From: Azophilus sp965200465
GTDB lineage: Bacteria; Pseudomonadota; Gammaproteobacteria; Pseudomonadales; Azotimanducaceae
Direction: 5' to 3'
Length of the DNA stretch: 64,000 bases
Assembly (NCBI GenBank): GCA_965200465.1
Contig: OZ241358.1
Location: forward strand, 3,782,001-3,846,000
A program made the translations under genes and the position numbers. Positions within the stretch are counted from its first letter, which is position 1. Every line of letters begins with the position of its first letter. Below, in pieces: positions 1 to 8,239 of this stretch. Under the pieces are notes generated by a model. It was given only the letters and a program-made list of their open reading frames with translations. It made no database searches and had not been told where the DNA came from.

Positions 1-13
1 GCCGGCGCCCGAA

Positions 14-1270
14 ATGACTCTGCAGCTGGCACCACGGTTCAACCTGTTCACCGGCGACAACGGCTTGGGCAAGAGCTTTCTGCTGGATGTGGCTTGGTGG
101 GCGTTGACCCGCCGCTGGCCGCAGGAAGTCAATCCGCGCATGATTTCCGGTCTGCCCGCGCGGCCCCAAGACCCCGACGCAACGGCGAAAATCCACTTGC
201 AGGTTCGTTCCACTACAACCGATGTGGAGTACGAAGCCACTTACTCCAAAGCCGACAGCACATGGAAGGGGAGCCCGGGTCGGCCGTGGGCTCCAGGGCT
301 CGTCGTGTACGCACACGCCGACGGGTCGTTTTCCGTTTGGGACCCCGTGCGGAACTACTGGAACCCGCCCAGTGACGCAGGCGTTGCGGAACACCGACCG
401 GCCTATGTGTTCACGGAGGCGGAAGTGTGGGACGGCCTGTGGAACCAGATCGCTACACGCCCAGTTCCGGTGTGCAACGGCTTGCTGTCCGACTGGGCGC
501 ACTGGATCAATGCGAAAGACGACCGTGCCGAAGCGATGGCGACCGTCTTGCAGGCGCTGGTGCCCACCCCGGCCGACACGTTCGCGCCAGGACCGCTCGT
601 GCGGCTCTCTCTTCACGATGCCCGCGAAATCCCCTCCATCGTTACACACCATGCTGGCGCCGTTCCCGTCCTTCATGCGTCTGCAGGCGTCCGCCGCGCC
701 GTGGCACTCGCGTATGTGCTCACTTGGGCGCGCAGTGAACATCAGTTGGCCGTGGAGCAAACCGGCCGCCGTTCCGCCCGGCGGGCGATAGTGCTCTTCG
801 ACGAGGTGGAAAGCCACCTGCATCCTCGTTGGCAACGCTCGATGCTGAAGTCCCTGCAGGAAGCTGGCAGCGCGATCTTCGCCGGCGTGGATTTCCAATA
901 CCTCGTCTCCACGCACTCGCCCTTGGTGCTCGCCTCCGCCGAGCCTTGGTTCGATGCAGAAAAGGACGCTTGGTTCGACATCGACCTTGTCGGAGACCCG
1001 CCGCGAGTACAGTTGCAGCGACGGCCCTATGTACCACTGGGCACCGCAGGCCACTGGCTGACCAGCGAAGCCTTCGACTTGGCCACCGACCGAGGCAGCG
1101 TGGAGGCGGAAGAAGCAGTTTTGAGGGCCAGGGAAGTGCTGCGCGAACCCGAACCCGGGTTGGATGCCGTGATGGAGGTCGACGACGGTCTGCGCCGAAC
1201 GCTGCCGGAGCTGGATCCGTTCTGGGTTCGTTGGAACGCGTTCTTGGAGCAGTGCGGAGGAGATCCGTGA
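14..1270 (+). CDS. AAA-family ATPase, Septu PtuA-like (5' end probably outside window)
   Basis: This is the ATPase half of a two-gene ATPase/HNH cassette of the Septu (PtuAB) kind, thought to sense phage and license the partner nuclease. Walker A is GDNGLGKS at residues 14-21. A Walker B-like VLFDEVESHLHP lies near residue 260, and THSPLVLAS near 300 is the usual switch region of OLD/SMC-like (AAA_21) ATPases. The first ATG leaves only 13 residues before the P-loop, whereas relatives have about 20-30 with a conserved N-terminal strand. The frame stays open to the window edge, so the true start is probably upstream. Its stop overlaps the start of the next gene (GTGA), which implies translational coupling. 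The ATPase assignment is firm; the Septu-like label rests on the partner and on recalled family resemblance. Confidence 0.75.
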   Translation: MTLQLAPRFNLFTGDNGLGKSFLLDVAWWALTRRWPQEVNPRMISGLPARPQDPDATAKIHLQVRSTTTDVEYEATYSKADSTWKGSPGRPWAPGLVVYAHADGSFSVWDPVRNYWNPPSDAGVAEHRPAYVFTEAEVWDGLWNQIATRPVPVCNGLLSDWAHWINAKDDRAEAMATVLQALVPTPADTFAPGPLVRLSLHDAREIPSIVTHHAGAVPVLHASAGVRRAVALAYVLTWARSEHQLAVEQTGRRSARRAIVLFDEVESHLHPRWQRSMLKSLQEAGSAIFAGVDFQYLVSTHSPLVLASAEPWFDAEKDAWFDIDLVGDPPRVQLQRRPYVPLGTAGHWLTSEAFDLATDRGSVEAEEAVLRAREVLREPEPGLDAVMEVDDGLRRTLPELDPFWVRWNAFLEQCGGDP

Positions 1271-1875
1271 TTCCAGTGGCCCCCGCGGGGGAGCCGGCGC
1301 AATTCGACAAGCAGGTGAGGCAGCTGGGCTTGGCGTCGATCGCCCAACTGGCCGCCACGGCAGGTTCCGAAGACGCCATTCCACCTCGCCTGTTCAAGCC
1401 CTACTGGCGTTGTGCGCTTAATGACTTGCTGGCCAGCTACAACCGCACCTGCTCCTACTTGAGCCTGCGCATTCCAAGGGCGGTCGGGACGCCAAGCGTT
1501 GATCACATGGTCGCCAAGTCCACTGCGTGGGATCGGGTGTACGAGTGGAGCAACCACCGCCTAGCATGCTTATTGATGAATGCCCGAAAAGGCGTTGCCG
1601 ACGTCTTGGACCCATTCGAGATTGGCGAAGGATGGTTTGCGCTGGAACTCGTTGAGTTTCAGGTGGTGCCCGGCCACGGCCTGCCTGCCGACGTGCATGC
1701 CCGAGTCGTCGAGACCATTGCCACTTTGGGCTTGAGCGACGACACCTGCTGTGATGCGCGGGCCGCATACGCGCAGCACTATTGGGATGGAGACATCTCC
1801 CTGTCCTATCTCCGACGACACGCCCCGTTTGTGGCGATGGAATTGGAGTGTCACGGCAGGCTGAGGAGTGGCTAA
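1267..1875 (+). CDS. HNH-type nuclease, Septu PtuB-like, with degenerate zinc ligands
   Basis: The reading frame starts at a GTG overlapping the ATPase stop (GTGA), giving about 202 residues. The segment at residues 78-108 has the HNH layout: VDHMVAK (Asp79-His80), then YEWSNHRLAC and MNARKG, matching the usual pattern of VDH...EWxNxxLAC..CN.RKG. In typical relatives two CxxC pairs bind a structural zinc. Here the first is TCSYLS (one Cys) and the second is CLLMN (second Cys replaced by Met). Either this subfamily does not bind zinc or the protein is altered. It would be the DNA-cutting effector activated by the upstream ATPase. The HNH-like call is good; the biological role is inference. Confidence 0.6.
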   Translation: MIPVAPAGEPAQFDKQVRQLGLASIAQLAATAGSEDAIPPRLFKPYWRCALNDLLASYNRTCSYLSLRIPRAVGTPSVDHMVAKSTAWDRVYEWSNHRLACLLMNARKGVADVLDPFEIGEGWFALELVEFQVVPGHGLPADVHARVVETIATLGLSDDTCCDARAAYAQHYWDGDISLSYLRRHAPFVAMELECHGRLRSG

Positions 1876-1885
1876 GCAGGCGAAC

Positions 1886-1911
1886 TGTGCGGGATCACTG
1901 ACCCTCCGGAC
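1886..1911 (+). repeat. Solo IS-end-like repeat
   Basis: TGTGCGGGATCACTGACC followed by CTCCGGAC closely matches the terminal inverted repeat of the IS481-like element at 8240-9364 (TGTACGGGATCAGCACCTTC and so on). No transposase lies beside it, so it is probably a relic end. Similar solo ends occur at 10471-10496 and 60041-60065. Confidence 0.5.
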
Positions 1912-2000
1912 TTTTTTCCCGTCAGGCTGCCATGCCTAGGAAGGCAGCCCGCTGTTTGGGAGTTCGCATGTCAAGGGAGTGCGCCTTCCAACAGGCTTCA

Positions 2001-2025
2001 ACGATTCCTTAAGCGGGGATTAGGG
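2001..2025 (+). repeat. Solo end of the dispersed CTTAAG palindromic repeat family
   Basis: ACGATTCCTTAAGCGGGGAT followed by TAGGG matches the right end of the complete element at 36534-36694 (CGATTCCTTAAGCGAGGATT then GGGG). It sits in the intergenic gap after the HNH gene. Only one end is recognisable here. Confidence 0.55.
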
Positions 2026-2109
2026 TCTTGGCGCACTTGCTGCGCAGGGCCAAGGCAAGCATTGGGACGCTTGCGGGAGCGCCCTCGGACATGCGCATGG
2101 GGCTTGCCG

Positions 2110-3240
2110 CTAAAGGGAGCCGAAGCGCTTCAGGTGGTGGTCCACGTTGCCGAACAGGGTGTCGATCATGGTCAGCCGCTTGAAGTAGTGGCCGATGTTC
2201 AGCTCGTCGGTCATGCCCATGCCGCCGTGCAGCTGCACCGCGCTCTGGCCGACGAAGCGGCCGGACTTGCCCACTTGCACCTTGAAGGCGGAGGCCGCCT
2301 TCTGCGCCGCCGGCCCGTAGCCTTCGTCCATGCGCATGGCGGCCATGTACATCAAGGACTTGGCCTGCTCGTGTTCCATGAACATATCGACCATGCGGTG
2401 CTGCAGCACCTGGAACTTGCCGATGGGTTGGCCGAACTGCTTGCGGGTCTTGCAGTACTCCACGGTGTCCTTGTAAAGCACCTCCATGCAGCCCACCGCC
2501 TCGGCGCCCACCGCCAGAATGCCTTCGTCGATCACCTGTTCGAGCAGCGGCAGGCCGCCGCCCTCCTGGCCGAGCAGGGCGTCCGCGCCAACCTCCACGT
2601 CGGTGAGGGTTATTTCCGAGGCGCTGAAGCCATCGACGGTGGGATAGTCCCGCCGGCTTAGGCCGGGCGTTGCGGCCGGCACCAGAAACAGGGATGCGCC
2701 CGCAGCGTCCCGCTGTTCGCCGCCAGTGCGGGCGGACACCACCAACCAGTCCGCCGCCGGGCCGTTCAGCACCACCGCCTTGTAGCCGTTCAGCCGATAG
2801 CCGCCGTTGCTAGGCGCCGCCTTGGTGGTCAGGTCCGCCAAGTTGTAGCGGCCCTGAGGTTCGGCGAAGGCCAAGGCGGCCTGCACCTCGCCGCCGATGA
2901 TGCCGGCAAGAACGGCTTCCTTCTGCGCCTTGTCGCCGCCCAGCTTGAGGGCGCCCCCGGCCAGCACCACCGTGGCCAGCAGCGGTTCGATGACCAGCCC
3001 CTTGCCGAACTGCTCCCACATGACCATGCTCTCCACGGCGCCGCCGCCGAAGCCGCCATCCGCCTCCGGGAAGGCCACGCCCAGCCAGCCAAGGTCGGCA
3101 AAGCTCCGCCAATGACGGGCGCTGAAAGGCTCTGCGGACTGCACCACCTTCTGCCGTTCGGTGAACGGGTAGTCGTTCTGCATGTAGCGGGCAATGCTCT
3201 CCTGCAGCAGCGTTTGCTCCTCCGACAATGAAAAGTCCAT
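2110..3240 (-). CDS. Acyl-CoA dehydrogenase, PimD-like small-subunit type
   Basis: This FAD-dependent enzyme introduces the alpha,beta double bond into acyl-CoA thioesters in the cytoplasm. The N-terminus MDFSLSEEQTLLQ and the C-terminal region with KTRKQFGQPIGKFQVLQHR and QLHGGMGMTDE are the standard acyl-CoA dehydrogenase signatures, at about 376 residues. The start chosen is the ATG 36 bases inside the longest frame because GAGGGAGC lies just before it. Overall it resembles the small subunit of pimeloyl-CoA dehydrogenase pairs, and the gene immediately upstream is a remnant of what looks like the large subunit. The fold assignment is firm; the acyl substrate cannot be read from the sequence. 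Confidence 0.85.
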   Translation of the reverse strand: MDFSLSEEQTLLQESIARYMQNDYPFTERQKVVQSAEPFSARHWRSFADLGWLGVAFPEADGGFGGGAVESMVMWEQFGKGLVIEPLLATVVLAGGALKLGGDKAQKEAVLAGIIGGEVQAALAFAEPQGRYNLADLTTKAAPSNGGYRLNGYKAVVLNGPAADWLVVSARTGGEQRDAAGASLFLVPAATPGLSRRDYPTVDGFSASEITLTDVEVGADALLGQEGGGLPLLEQVIDEGILAVGAEAVGCMEVLYKDTVEYCKTRKQFGQPIGKFQVLQHRMVDMFMEHEQAKSLMYMAAMRMDEGYGPAAQKAASAFKVQVGKSGRFVGQSAVQLHGGMGMTDELNIGHYFKRLTMIDTLFGNVDHHLKRFGSL

Positions 3241-3260
3241 CCATGCTCCCTCTGTGTTTC

Positions 3261-3752
3261 CTAAGTCCCCGGCCAAAGCCCAAGCAATTCGGCGACCAGC
3301 CGCCGATGGGCGTCAAAAGCCCCCCCGGGGCCGAATTCGGCTTGGGCTGCAAGCATACCCTGTAGAGCGGGCAAGGCGTAGCGGGGACCGATGGGACCTT
3401 CGTTGTGCAGCAACACACTGTCCGAAGACGCCAAGGCGTAGTAGCCGGCCGCCTCGGCCGTCATCTCCATGATGGCCAAGCAGAGTTCGGCGCTGCGCAA
3501 TTCCAGCATCAGGGCCTTGGCGCCGGGGTCCTGGCCGGCCGACCGCTCGGCGGCGCATCTCGCCTGCAGCGCCTGCAAGCCGGCCAGCCGCACCTCCAGC
3601 GCCGCAGCCCGGCGCTGGCAGCCCGCATCATCGGCAAGGCGCCCGCCTTGGCCGTCCGGCGCGGCCTGCAAGGCTTGGCGCAGCCGCGGCATTTGCCTTT
3701 CCGCTTCGGCGGCCGTCAGCAACGGCGCCGCCCCTCGAAATGTTCGCTGCAT
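3261..3752 (-). pseudogene. C-terminal remnant of an acyl-CoA dehydrogenase (large-subunit type)
   Basis: A 163-residue frame resembles only the C-terminal helical domain of acyl-CoA dehydrogenases. It has the stretch ending in ALMLELRSAELCLAIMEM, corresponding to the usual ILKxxGTELxQ helix, followed by AEAAGYYAL. The N-terminal and FAD-binding middle domains, some 230 residues, are missing. The frame runs head to head into the divergent crotonase gene, so the 5' part was probably deleted when that junction formed. It lies directly upstream of, and in the same direction as, the PimD-like gene, the usual position of the PimC-like partner. It may still be translated, but it cannot bind FAD as a normal enzyme would. 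Confidence 0.6.
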
Positions 3753-3793
3753 TCATGCACCATAACGCTTTTCCACCAACAAGAGGCCCACCC

Positions 3794-4651
3794 ATGAGCG
3801 AACGCCAGATACTGACCCAAGTGGAGGACGGCATCCTAACCATCACCCTAAACCGCCCGGAGAAGCTCAACGCCTTCACTCAGGTCATGCAGCGGCAGAT
3901 GATCGAAGCCTTGGATGAGGCGGACGCCAACGATGAAGTTCGCACGGTCGTCGTCACTGGCGCGGGCAGGGCCTTCTGCGCCGGGGCGGACCTTTCCTCC
4001 GGCGGCGACACCTTCGATGCGGACGCCCGGCCGGACAGGCCCAGTGGCCTGCGCCCGGACGGCGGCGGAGTGCTCACCCTGCGCATTTTTGAGTGCCGCA
4101 AGCCGATCATCGCCGCGGTCAACGGCCCGGCGGTGGGAGTGGGCGTCACCATGACCTTGGCGATGGACCTGCGCATCGCCGCGGAGAACGCCAAGTTCGG
4201 GTTCGTCTTCGCCCGCAGGGGCATAGTTCCCGAAGCCTGCTCCAGCTACTTCCTGCCGCGCATCGTCGGCATCAGCCAAGCCTTGGAATGGTGCTACAGC
4301 GGCCGGGTGTTCCCGGCCGACGAGGCCCTGCGCGGCGGCTTGGTGCGCAGCCTGCACGCCAAGGACGAACTGCTGCCCGAAGCGCGGCGCATCGCCGAGG
4401 ACATAGGCGACAACTGCGCCCCCGTGGCCGTCACCCTCATTCGCCACATGATGTGGCGAATGCTCGGTGCCGACCATCCCATGGAAGCGCACAAGATCGA
4501 CTCCCGCGGCATTTACAACCTAGGCAAGGGGACGGACGTCAAGGAGGGCGTGGAGGCGTTCCTGGAGAAGCGCCCCGCCAAGTTCAAGTCCAAGGTCAGC
4601 CAAGACATGCCCGACTTCTTCCCTTGGTGGGGGGAGCGCACGTTTTCCTAG
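3794..4651 (+). CDS. Enoyl-CoA hydratase/isomerase (crotonase) family protein
   Basis: A 285-residue crotonase-fold enzyme that probably hydrates or isomerises enoyl-CoA intermediates in fatty or aromatic acid breakdown. ITLNRPEKLNAF near residue 20, the oxyanion-hole segment GAGRAFCAGADLSS near 60, and KPIIAAVNGPAVGVGVT near 110 are typical. RRGIVPEACSSYFLPRIVG near 150 carries an acidic residue where hydratases place a catalytic Glu. The start was chosen at the ATG preceded by AAGAGG; a longer frame begins 54 bases upstream without a clear ribosome site. It is divergent from the acyl-CoA dehydrogenase genes. Confidence 0.88.
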   Translation: MSERQILTQVEDGILTITLNRPEKLNAFTQVMQRQMIEALDEADANDEVRTVVVTGAGRAFCAGADLSSGGDTFDADARPDRPSGLRPDGGGVLTLRIFECRKPIIAAVNGPAVGVGVTMTLAMDLRIAAENAKFGFVFARRGIVPEACSSYFLPRIVGISQALEWCYSGRVFPADEALRGGLVRSLHAKDELLPEARRIAEDIGDNCAPVAVTLIRHMMWRMLGADHPMEAHKIDSRGIYNLGKGTDVKEGVEAFLEKRPAKFKSKVSQDMPDFFPWWGERTFS

Positions 4652-4718
4652 CAGGAGCAGGCCGCAAAAACGGCACGGGCGCCAGGCGCCGCCAACCACA
4701 GGCCAACAGGAGCAGACC

Positions 4719-4958
4719 ATGAGCACAGCCGTCATTGCGCAAAAGGCCCCTTATCGAGTGGACGTCACCAAAGGGGAGAGATATTTCTGGTGCGCCTGCG
4801 GGCGCAGCGACAGCCAGCCGTTTTGCGACGGCTCGCACAAGGACACCGGCATCGCTCCCCTGCCTTGGACGGCGGACCAAGACAAAACCCTGTTCTTTTG
4901 CGGCTGCAAGCGCTCCGGCGGCGCCCCGTTGTGCGACGGCGCCCACGCCAAGCTGTAG
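4719..4958 (+). CDS. CDGSH-type iron-sulfur protein with two zinc-finger-like motifs
   Basis: A 79-residue protein with two CDGSH motifs. The first is CACGRSDSQPFCDGSH (residues 25-40) and the second CGCKRSGGAPLCDGAH (about 61-76). Each has the CxCx..PxCDGxH layout that binds a 2Fe-2S cluster through three Cys and one His. The second motif has Ala in place of Ser before the ligand His, a common tolerated change. Such small soluble proteins are thought to act in redox or iron-sulfur trafficking. It follows the crotonase on the same strand after a 67-base gap. Confidence 0.88.
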   Translation: MSTAVIAQKAPYRVDVTKGERYFWCACGRSDSQPFCDGSHKDTGIAPLPWTADQDKTLFFCGCKRSGGAPLCDGAHAKL

Positions 4959-5033
4959 AGCGGGGCCGTTCTGTGGCAAACTTGGCCCGTCCAGCAACGG
5001 CGTTGTGGAAAACGGTGTGCAGAGATCGAGATC

Positions 5034-7769
5034 ATGTCCCTACGGTTCCTCTCACGCTTGTTTTCGGTCCGCGACCCGCTTGCATCCCCCAAGGCGGAGG
5101 CCCGGCTTAACGCCATCAGGTCGCTGACCCCCGAGCAGGCGGCCTCCATGCAGGAGCAGCTCGCGGACTGCGCCCGCAAGGACTCCGATGACCAGGTGCG
5201 CATGGCCGCCATCGCCCTTCTGGACGACCAAAAGCTGCTCCGCGCCCTGCTTGACGCCCCGGCAACGGCGGACGCCGCTGCGGTGCGGCTGGCCATGGTG
5301 GGCGGGCGGGAGGCGAACCATCCGGCGGTGCGCCAAGCGCGTCTGCGCACCCTCAAGAAAGCCGCCGACGCCGTGCAACTGGCCAGCGAGGCCGCCGGCC
5401 CCGAAGAACAGGCGGAACTCTATCTCCGTTGCCCCCCGGCGTGGCGTCCGCAAATGCTGGAGCTCATCCGGCGTTGCGGCGAAGCCGGGCTCGCCGCCTT
5501 GGAGAAGCACTCCAGAAACCGCGACAAACATTCCAACCAGGTCGCCCGGGCGGAGCTTGATGAGTTGCGCGGGCTGCGCAAGGCGGTTGCCGACCTGTGC
5601 GCCCGCGCCGAGGAGGTTGCCGTCGCCCTGGGAAAATCCGGAGGGGCCGCGCCTTCCGCCCGCATCATTCATCTGAAAAAGGAGCTTAAAGGCTGCTGCG
5701 ACGGCATTGAGGCCAAGGCGGAGACCTTGCGCAAGTACGGGTCGGAAGCGCCGGATCTGACCCTGTGGTTGGCGGCGGCGCACTACGAGCGGCAACCCAG
5801 CTCCGACGGGGCGGCGCTTAGGCCCGGCTTTAGGAAGTTGGCGGCCGCCTTCGAGGAGCTGGCCGCAAAAATGCAGGCGGGCGCACCCTTCGCCGAGCTG
5901 GAGCGCGAGCGGGACGCCCTCACCCGAGAGTGGCTCACCCAAGCCGACCAAGCGCAGCCCGACGCCGCCCAACACGCCGTCTTTGAGCGGGTGAGCCATC
6001 AGTACCAAGAGTTGGCCGACGCCCACAAGCGCTGGCTTGACTTGAACATCGCCGCCATGCCGCCACTGCCGCCAAGTGATTGGCCCAAGGCGCCGGACGC
6101 CTTGCAAAGCCTTTGGCGGCAGCAGCGGGCGGCGGCCCGAACGAAGGGGAGTCTGCAGCGTCAGCTCGCCGGCCTGAATTGGCCCGAGTGGGCGCAGAAG
6201 TCAACGCCCGTGCAGCAGGCGATCGATTCCATCACCGCCTTTGAACGTTTCGAACTGGCGATGCACAAGCATCAGGAACAGCTTGCCGAACAACTGCAAA
6301 GCGCCATCGCTGAGGCCGAGGCCGGCGTTGCGGAGGGCAGCCTGCAGGCGGCCGCCGCCGCTTTGGACAGGGCGCACGGGCTGGAGAAATCGCTGCCCGA
6401 AGCCCTTTGCGCACCGCATCGGAAGGCGCTGTCCCAATTGTCCGCCCGGGTCGGCGAGCTGCGCGGTTGGCAAGTCTTCGCCACCACCACCAAGCGCGAG
6501 CAACTCGTGCAGGCCATGAATGCGTTGGCGGACGCGCCCGCCGCCCCGCAGGAGCAAGCCGACCGCATCAGGTCGCTGCGCAGCGATTGGAACGCCTTGG
6601 GGCCTCCCGCCAACGGCAAGGAGCGGGCTCTGCGCACAAAGTTCAACCAAGCCGCGGAACAGGCGTTTGCACCATGCCGCGCCTACTTTGCGGAGCAGGC
6701 CGAAGTCCGCCGGAAGAACTTGGAGGGGCGTCAGCGCATCTGCACCCAGCTTGAAGCCTATGTCGATAGCGTGAATTGGGGCAAGGCGGACATGAAGGCG
6801 ACGGAGCGAATCCTGCGCGCGGCGCGCGGGGAATGGCGCTCCCTGCATCCGGTTGACCGGAAAAAAAGCAAGCAGCTCGATGCCCGTTTTGAGCAACTGC
6901 AAGGGCGGATTCACGACCAAGTGAAGAAGGCTCGGGAGGCAAACCTAGCGTTGAAACGGGACATCCTGGCGGCGGCGGAGGCGCTTGCCGCCAGCGAAGG
7001 CGACAGCGCCGAAAAGGTGGCGGAAGCCAAGCGCCTGCAGCAGCGTTGGCGGTCGGTGGGCATTACGCCGCGCAACGTCGATCAGAAACTGTGGCGGCAA
7101 TTCCGCCAACAGTGCGATCAGATCTTTGCCGTGCGGGAGGCGGACCGGCGCCAAGCGGACCAGCGCATCGAAGACGCCGTCGCCGCTGCTGAAGGCATTT
7201 GCGGGAAATTGGAGGAAGCGCTGGAAGCCTCCCTTGCGGATGCGCCAAAACGTTCCCTCGTGCCCCGCCTGCGCCGGGAATTGGATGCCTTGAACTTGCC
7301 GGAGCGCCTGCGCAAACCCTTCGCCAAGCGCTTTGGCGAGTTGGCCAAAGCCTATGACCAAAGCCTCTTGGCCGCCGAATGGGAGGCGCTTCGCGGGGAG
7401 CTTGCGCAATTGCAGTCCTGGGACGTCGAAGTCAGCCAAGCCGAGGCCGAAGGCCGTGCAGTCGCCCCGCCCGACCCCGCGTTCGCGGACCGGGGAAATG
7501 ACGGCGGCGATTTGGTTGCGGCGTTGCGCGGGCTCGTCCTGAGGGTGGAGGTCCAAGCCGGCGTCGAATCCCCGGCAACCGAAGCCGGGGAGCGCCTGCA
7601 GGTGCAAACGGCCCTGCTGCAGGACCGAATGGGCCAAGGCATTAAGCCCAAGGCGCCGTTGGCGATGGCGCAGGACTGGTGCCGCCTCGGCCCCAAGACC
7701 GCCGCCTGCGACGACTTGCGGGAGCGCTTCTTCAGCGCCTTGCAGAAATTGGCGCAGCCCTCCCACTAG
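5034..7769 (+). CDS. DUF349 domain-containing protein
   Basis: A 911-residue, Ala/Arg/Glu-rich, predominantly alpha-helical protein matching the long DUF349 proteins of gammaproteobacteria. Repeated units with W-centred motifs such as LRSDWNALGPP (near residue 510) and AKRLQQRWRSVGITPR (near 665) are the DUF349 repeats, and coiled-coil heptads run between them. No catalytic motif or membrane segment is visible. The family's role is not well established and no function is assigned. Its codon use matches the catabolic neighbours, so it looks native. Confidence 0.8.
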   Translation: MSLRFLSRLFSVRDPLASPKAEARLNAIRSLTPEQAASMQEQLADCARKDSDDQVRMAAIALLDDQKLLRALLDAPATADAAAVRLAMVGGREANHPAVRQARLRTLKKAADAVQLASEAAGPEEQAELYLRCPPAWRPQMLELIRRCGEAGLAALEKHSRNRDKHSNQVARAELDELRGLRKAVADLCARAEEVAVALGKSGGAAPSARIIHLKKELKGCCDGIEAKAETLRKYGSEAPDLTLWLAAAHYERQPSSDGAALRPGFRKLAAAFEELAAKMQAGAPFAELERERDALTREWLTQADQAQPDAAQHAVFERVSHQYQELADAHKRWLDLNIAAMPPLPPSDWPKAPDALQSLWRQQRAAARTKGSLQRQLAGLNWPEWAQKSTPVQQAIDSITAFERFELAMHKHQEQLAEQLQSAIAEAEAGVAEGSLQAAAAALDRAHGLEKSLPEALCAPHRKALSQLSARVGELRGWQVFATTTKREQLVQAMNALADAPAAPQEQADRIRSLRSDWNALGPPANGKERALRTKFNQAAEQAFAPCRAYFAEQAEVRRKNLEGRQRICTQLEAYVDSVNWGKADMKATERILRAARGEWRSLHPVDRKKSKQLDARFEQLQGRIHDQVKKAREANLALKRDILAAAEALAASEGDSAEKVAEAKRLQQRWRSVGITPRNVDQKLWRQFRQQCDQIFAVREADRRQADQRIEDAVAAAEGICGKLEEALEASLADAPKRSLVPRLRRELDALNLPERLRKPFAKRFGELAKAYDQSLLAAEWEALRGELAQLQSWDVEVSQAEAEGRAVAPPDPAFADRGNDGGDLVAALRGLVLRVEVQAGVESPATEAGERLQVQTALLQDRMGQGIKPKAPLAMAQDWCRLGPKTAACDDLRERFFSALQKLAQPSH

Positions 7770-7911
7770 GGCTCGGCACAAAAGGCATGGCGAACCGCCA
7801 AGGCAGTCTGCAAGCGCTTGGAGCGGGGCCAGTGCCTTATCAAGGCACTAGGGAGAACCAACAGGCACCGGCCCCGCATGGGCGAACCCCGAAGGCTAAG
7901 GCTAGGGCGCA

Positions 7912-8116
7912 CTAGGATATGTTCGGGTCGTATGCTCCCCCAAAAACGGGGCCTTCGGAATACACGCTGACTCCACCTCTGGGTGGGAGAGCCCTAGTCG
8001 CGGCGATAGTCGCGGCGAATTCCACCAGCAGCAACCTAGGCTTGATCCAAGGCCGCTTTTGCTTCGGCTTCGGTTCCGTACCCCCCCCCCCCCCCGGTCT
8101 GTTCGCTTTTGCCCAT
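7912..8116 (-). pseudogene. Small leader-peptide-like gene, copy 1, out of frame at a G15 tract
   Basis: This is a paralogue of the 59691-59912 gene. The ATG at 8116 has the same upstream AAGAGGG and starts MGKSEQT, then a run of 15 G. In that frame translation goes off after the tract and stops at 8036, giving only 26 residues. The frame carrying the conserved block KPKQKRPWIKPRL lies in another phase and continues to 7912 with the divergent tail LLVEFAATIAATRALPPRGG and beyond. A tract of 14 or 17 G would restore it; copy 2 has 17. An IS481-like element sits about 120 bases upstream of this start. The function is unknown. The conserved leader with a variable tail suggests a modified-peptide precursor, but no modifying enzyme is in the window. 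Confidence 0.5.
8081..8095. repeat. Homopolymeric C15 tract (G15 on the coding strand)
   Basis: Fifteen consecutive C lie within the small peptide gene copy 1, seven codons after its ATG. The orthologous tract in copy 2 has 17. Tracts this long slip during replication and commonly act as contingency switches; they are also a frequent sequencing-error site. Confidence 0.8.
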
Positions 8117-8239
8117 TGGTCTGCCCTCTTAGTTGCGGGTGCGCCATTGGCGGGCATGGACGCATGGGCGCCCAGGATGGAAGCCGCCAAGGTGCGCAAG
8201 GCGAACCTTATCTGCGGGCTTCGGCGCGTGTCAAGGCAA

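Noticed and set aside
5052..6107. Long open frame on the minus strand opposite the DUF349 gene
   Set aside because: Mirror of a high-GC coding region; no motif or ribosome site. The plus-strand gene has a clear family match.
8081..8095. Poly-C tracts as pure assembly artefacts
   Set aside because: Exact lengths may be wrong, but the tract occurs at the same place in two distinct loci with unique flanks, so its existence is real.
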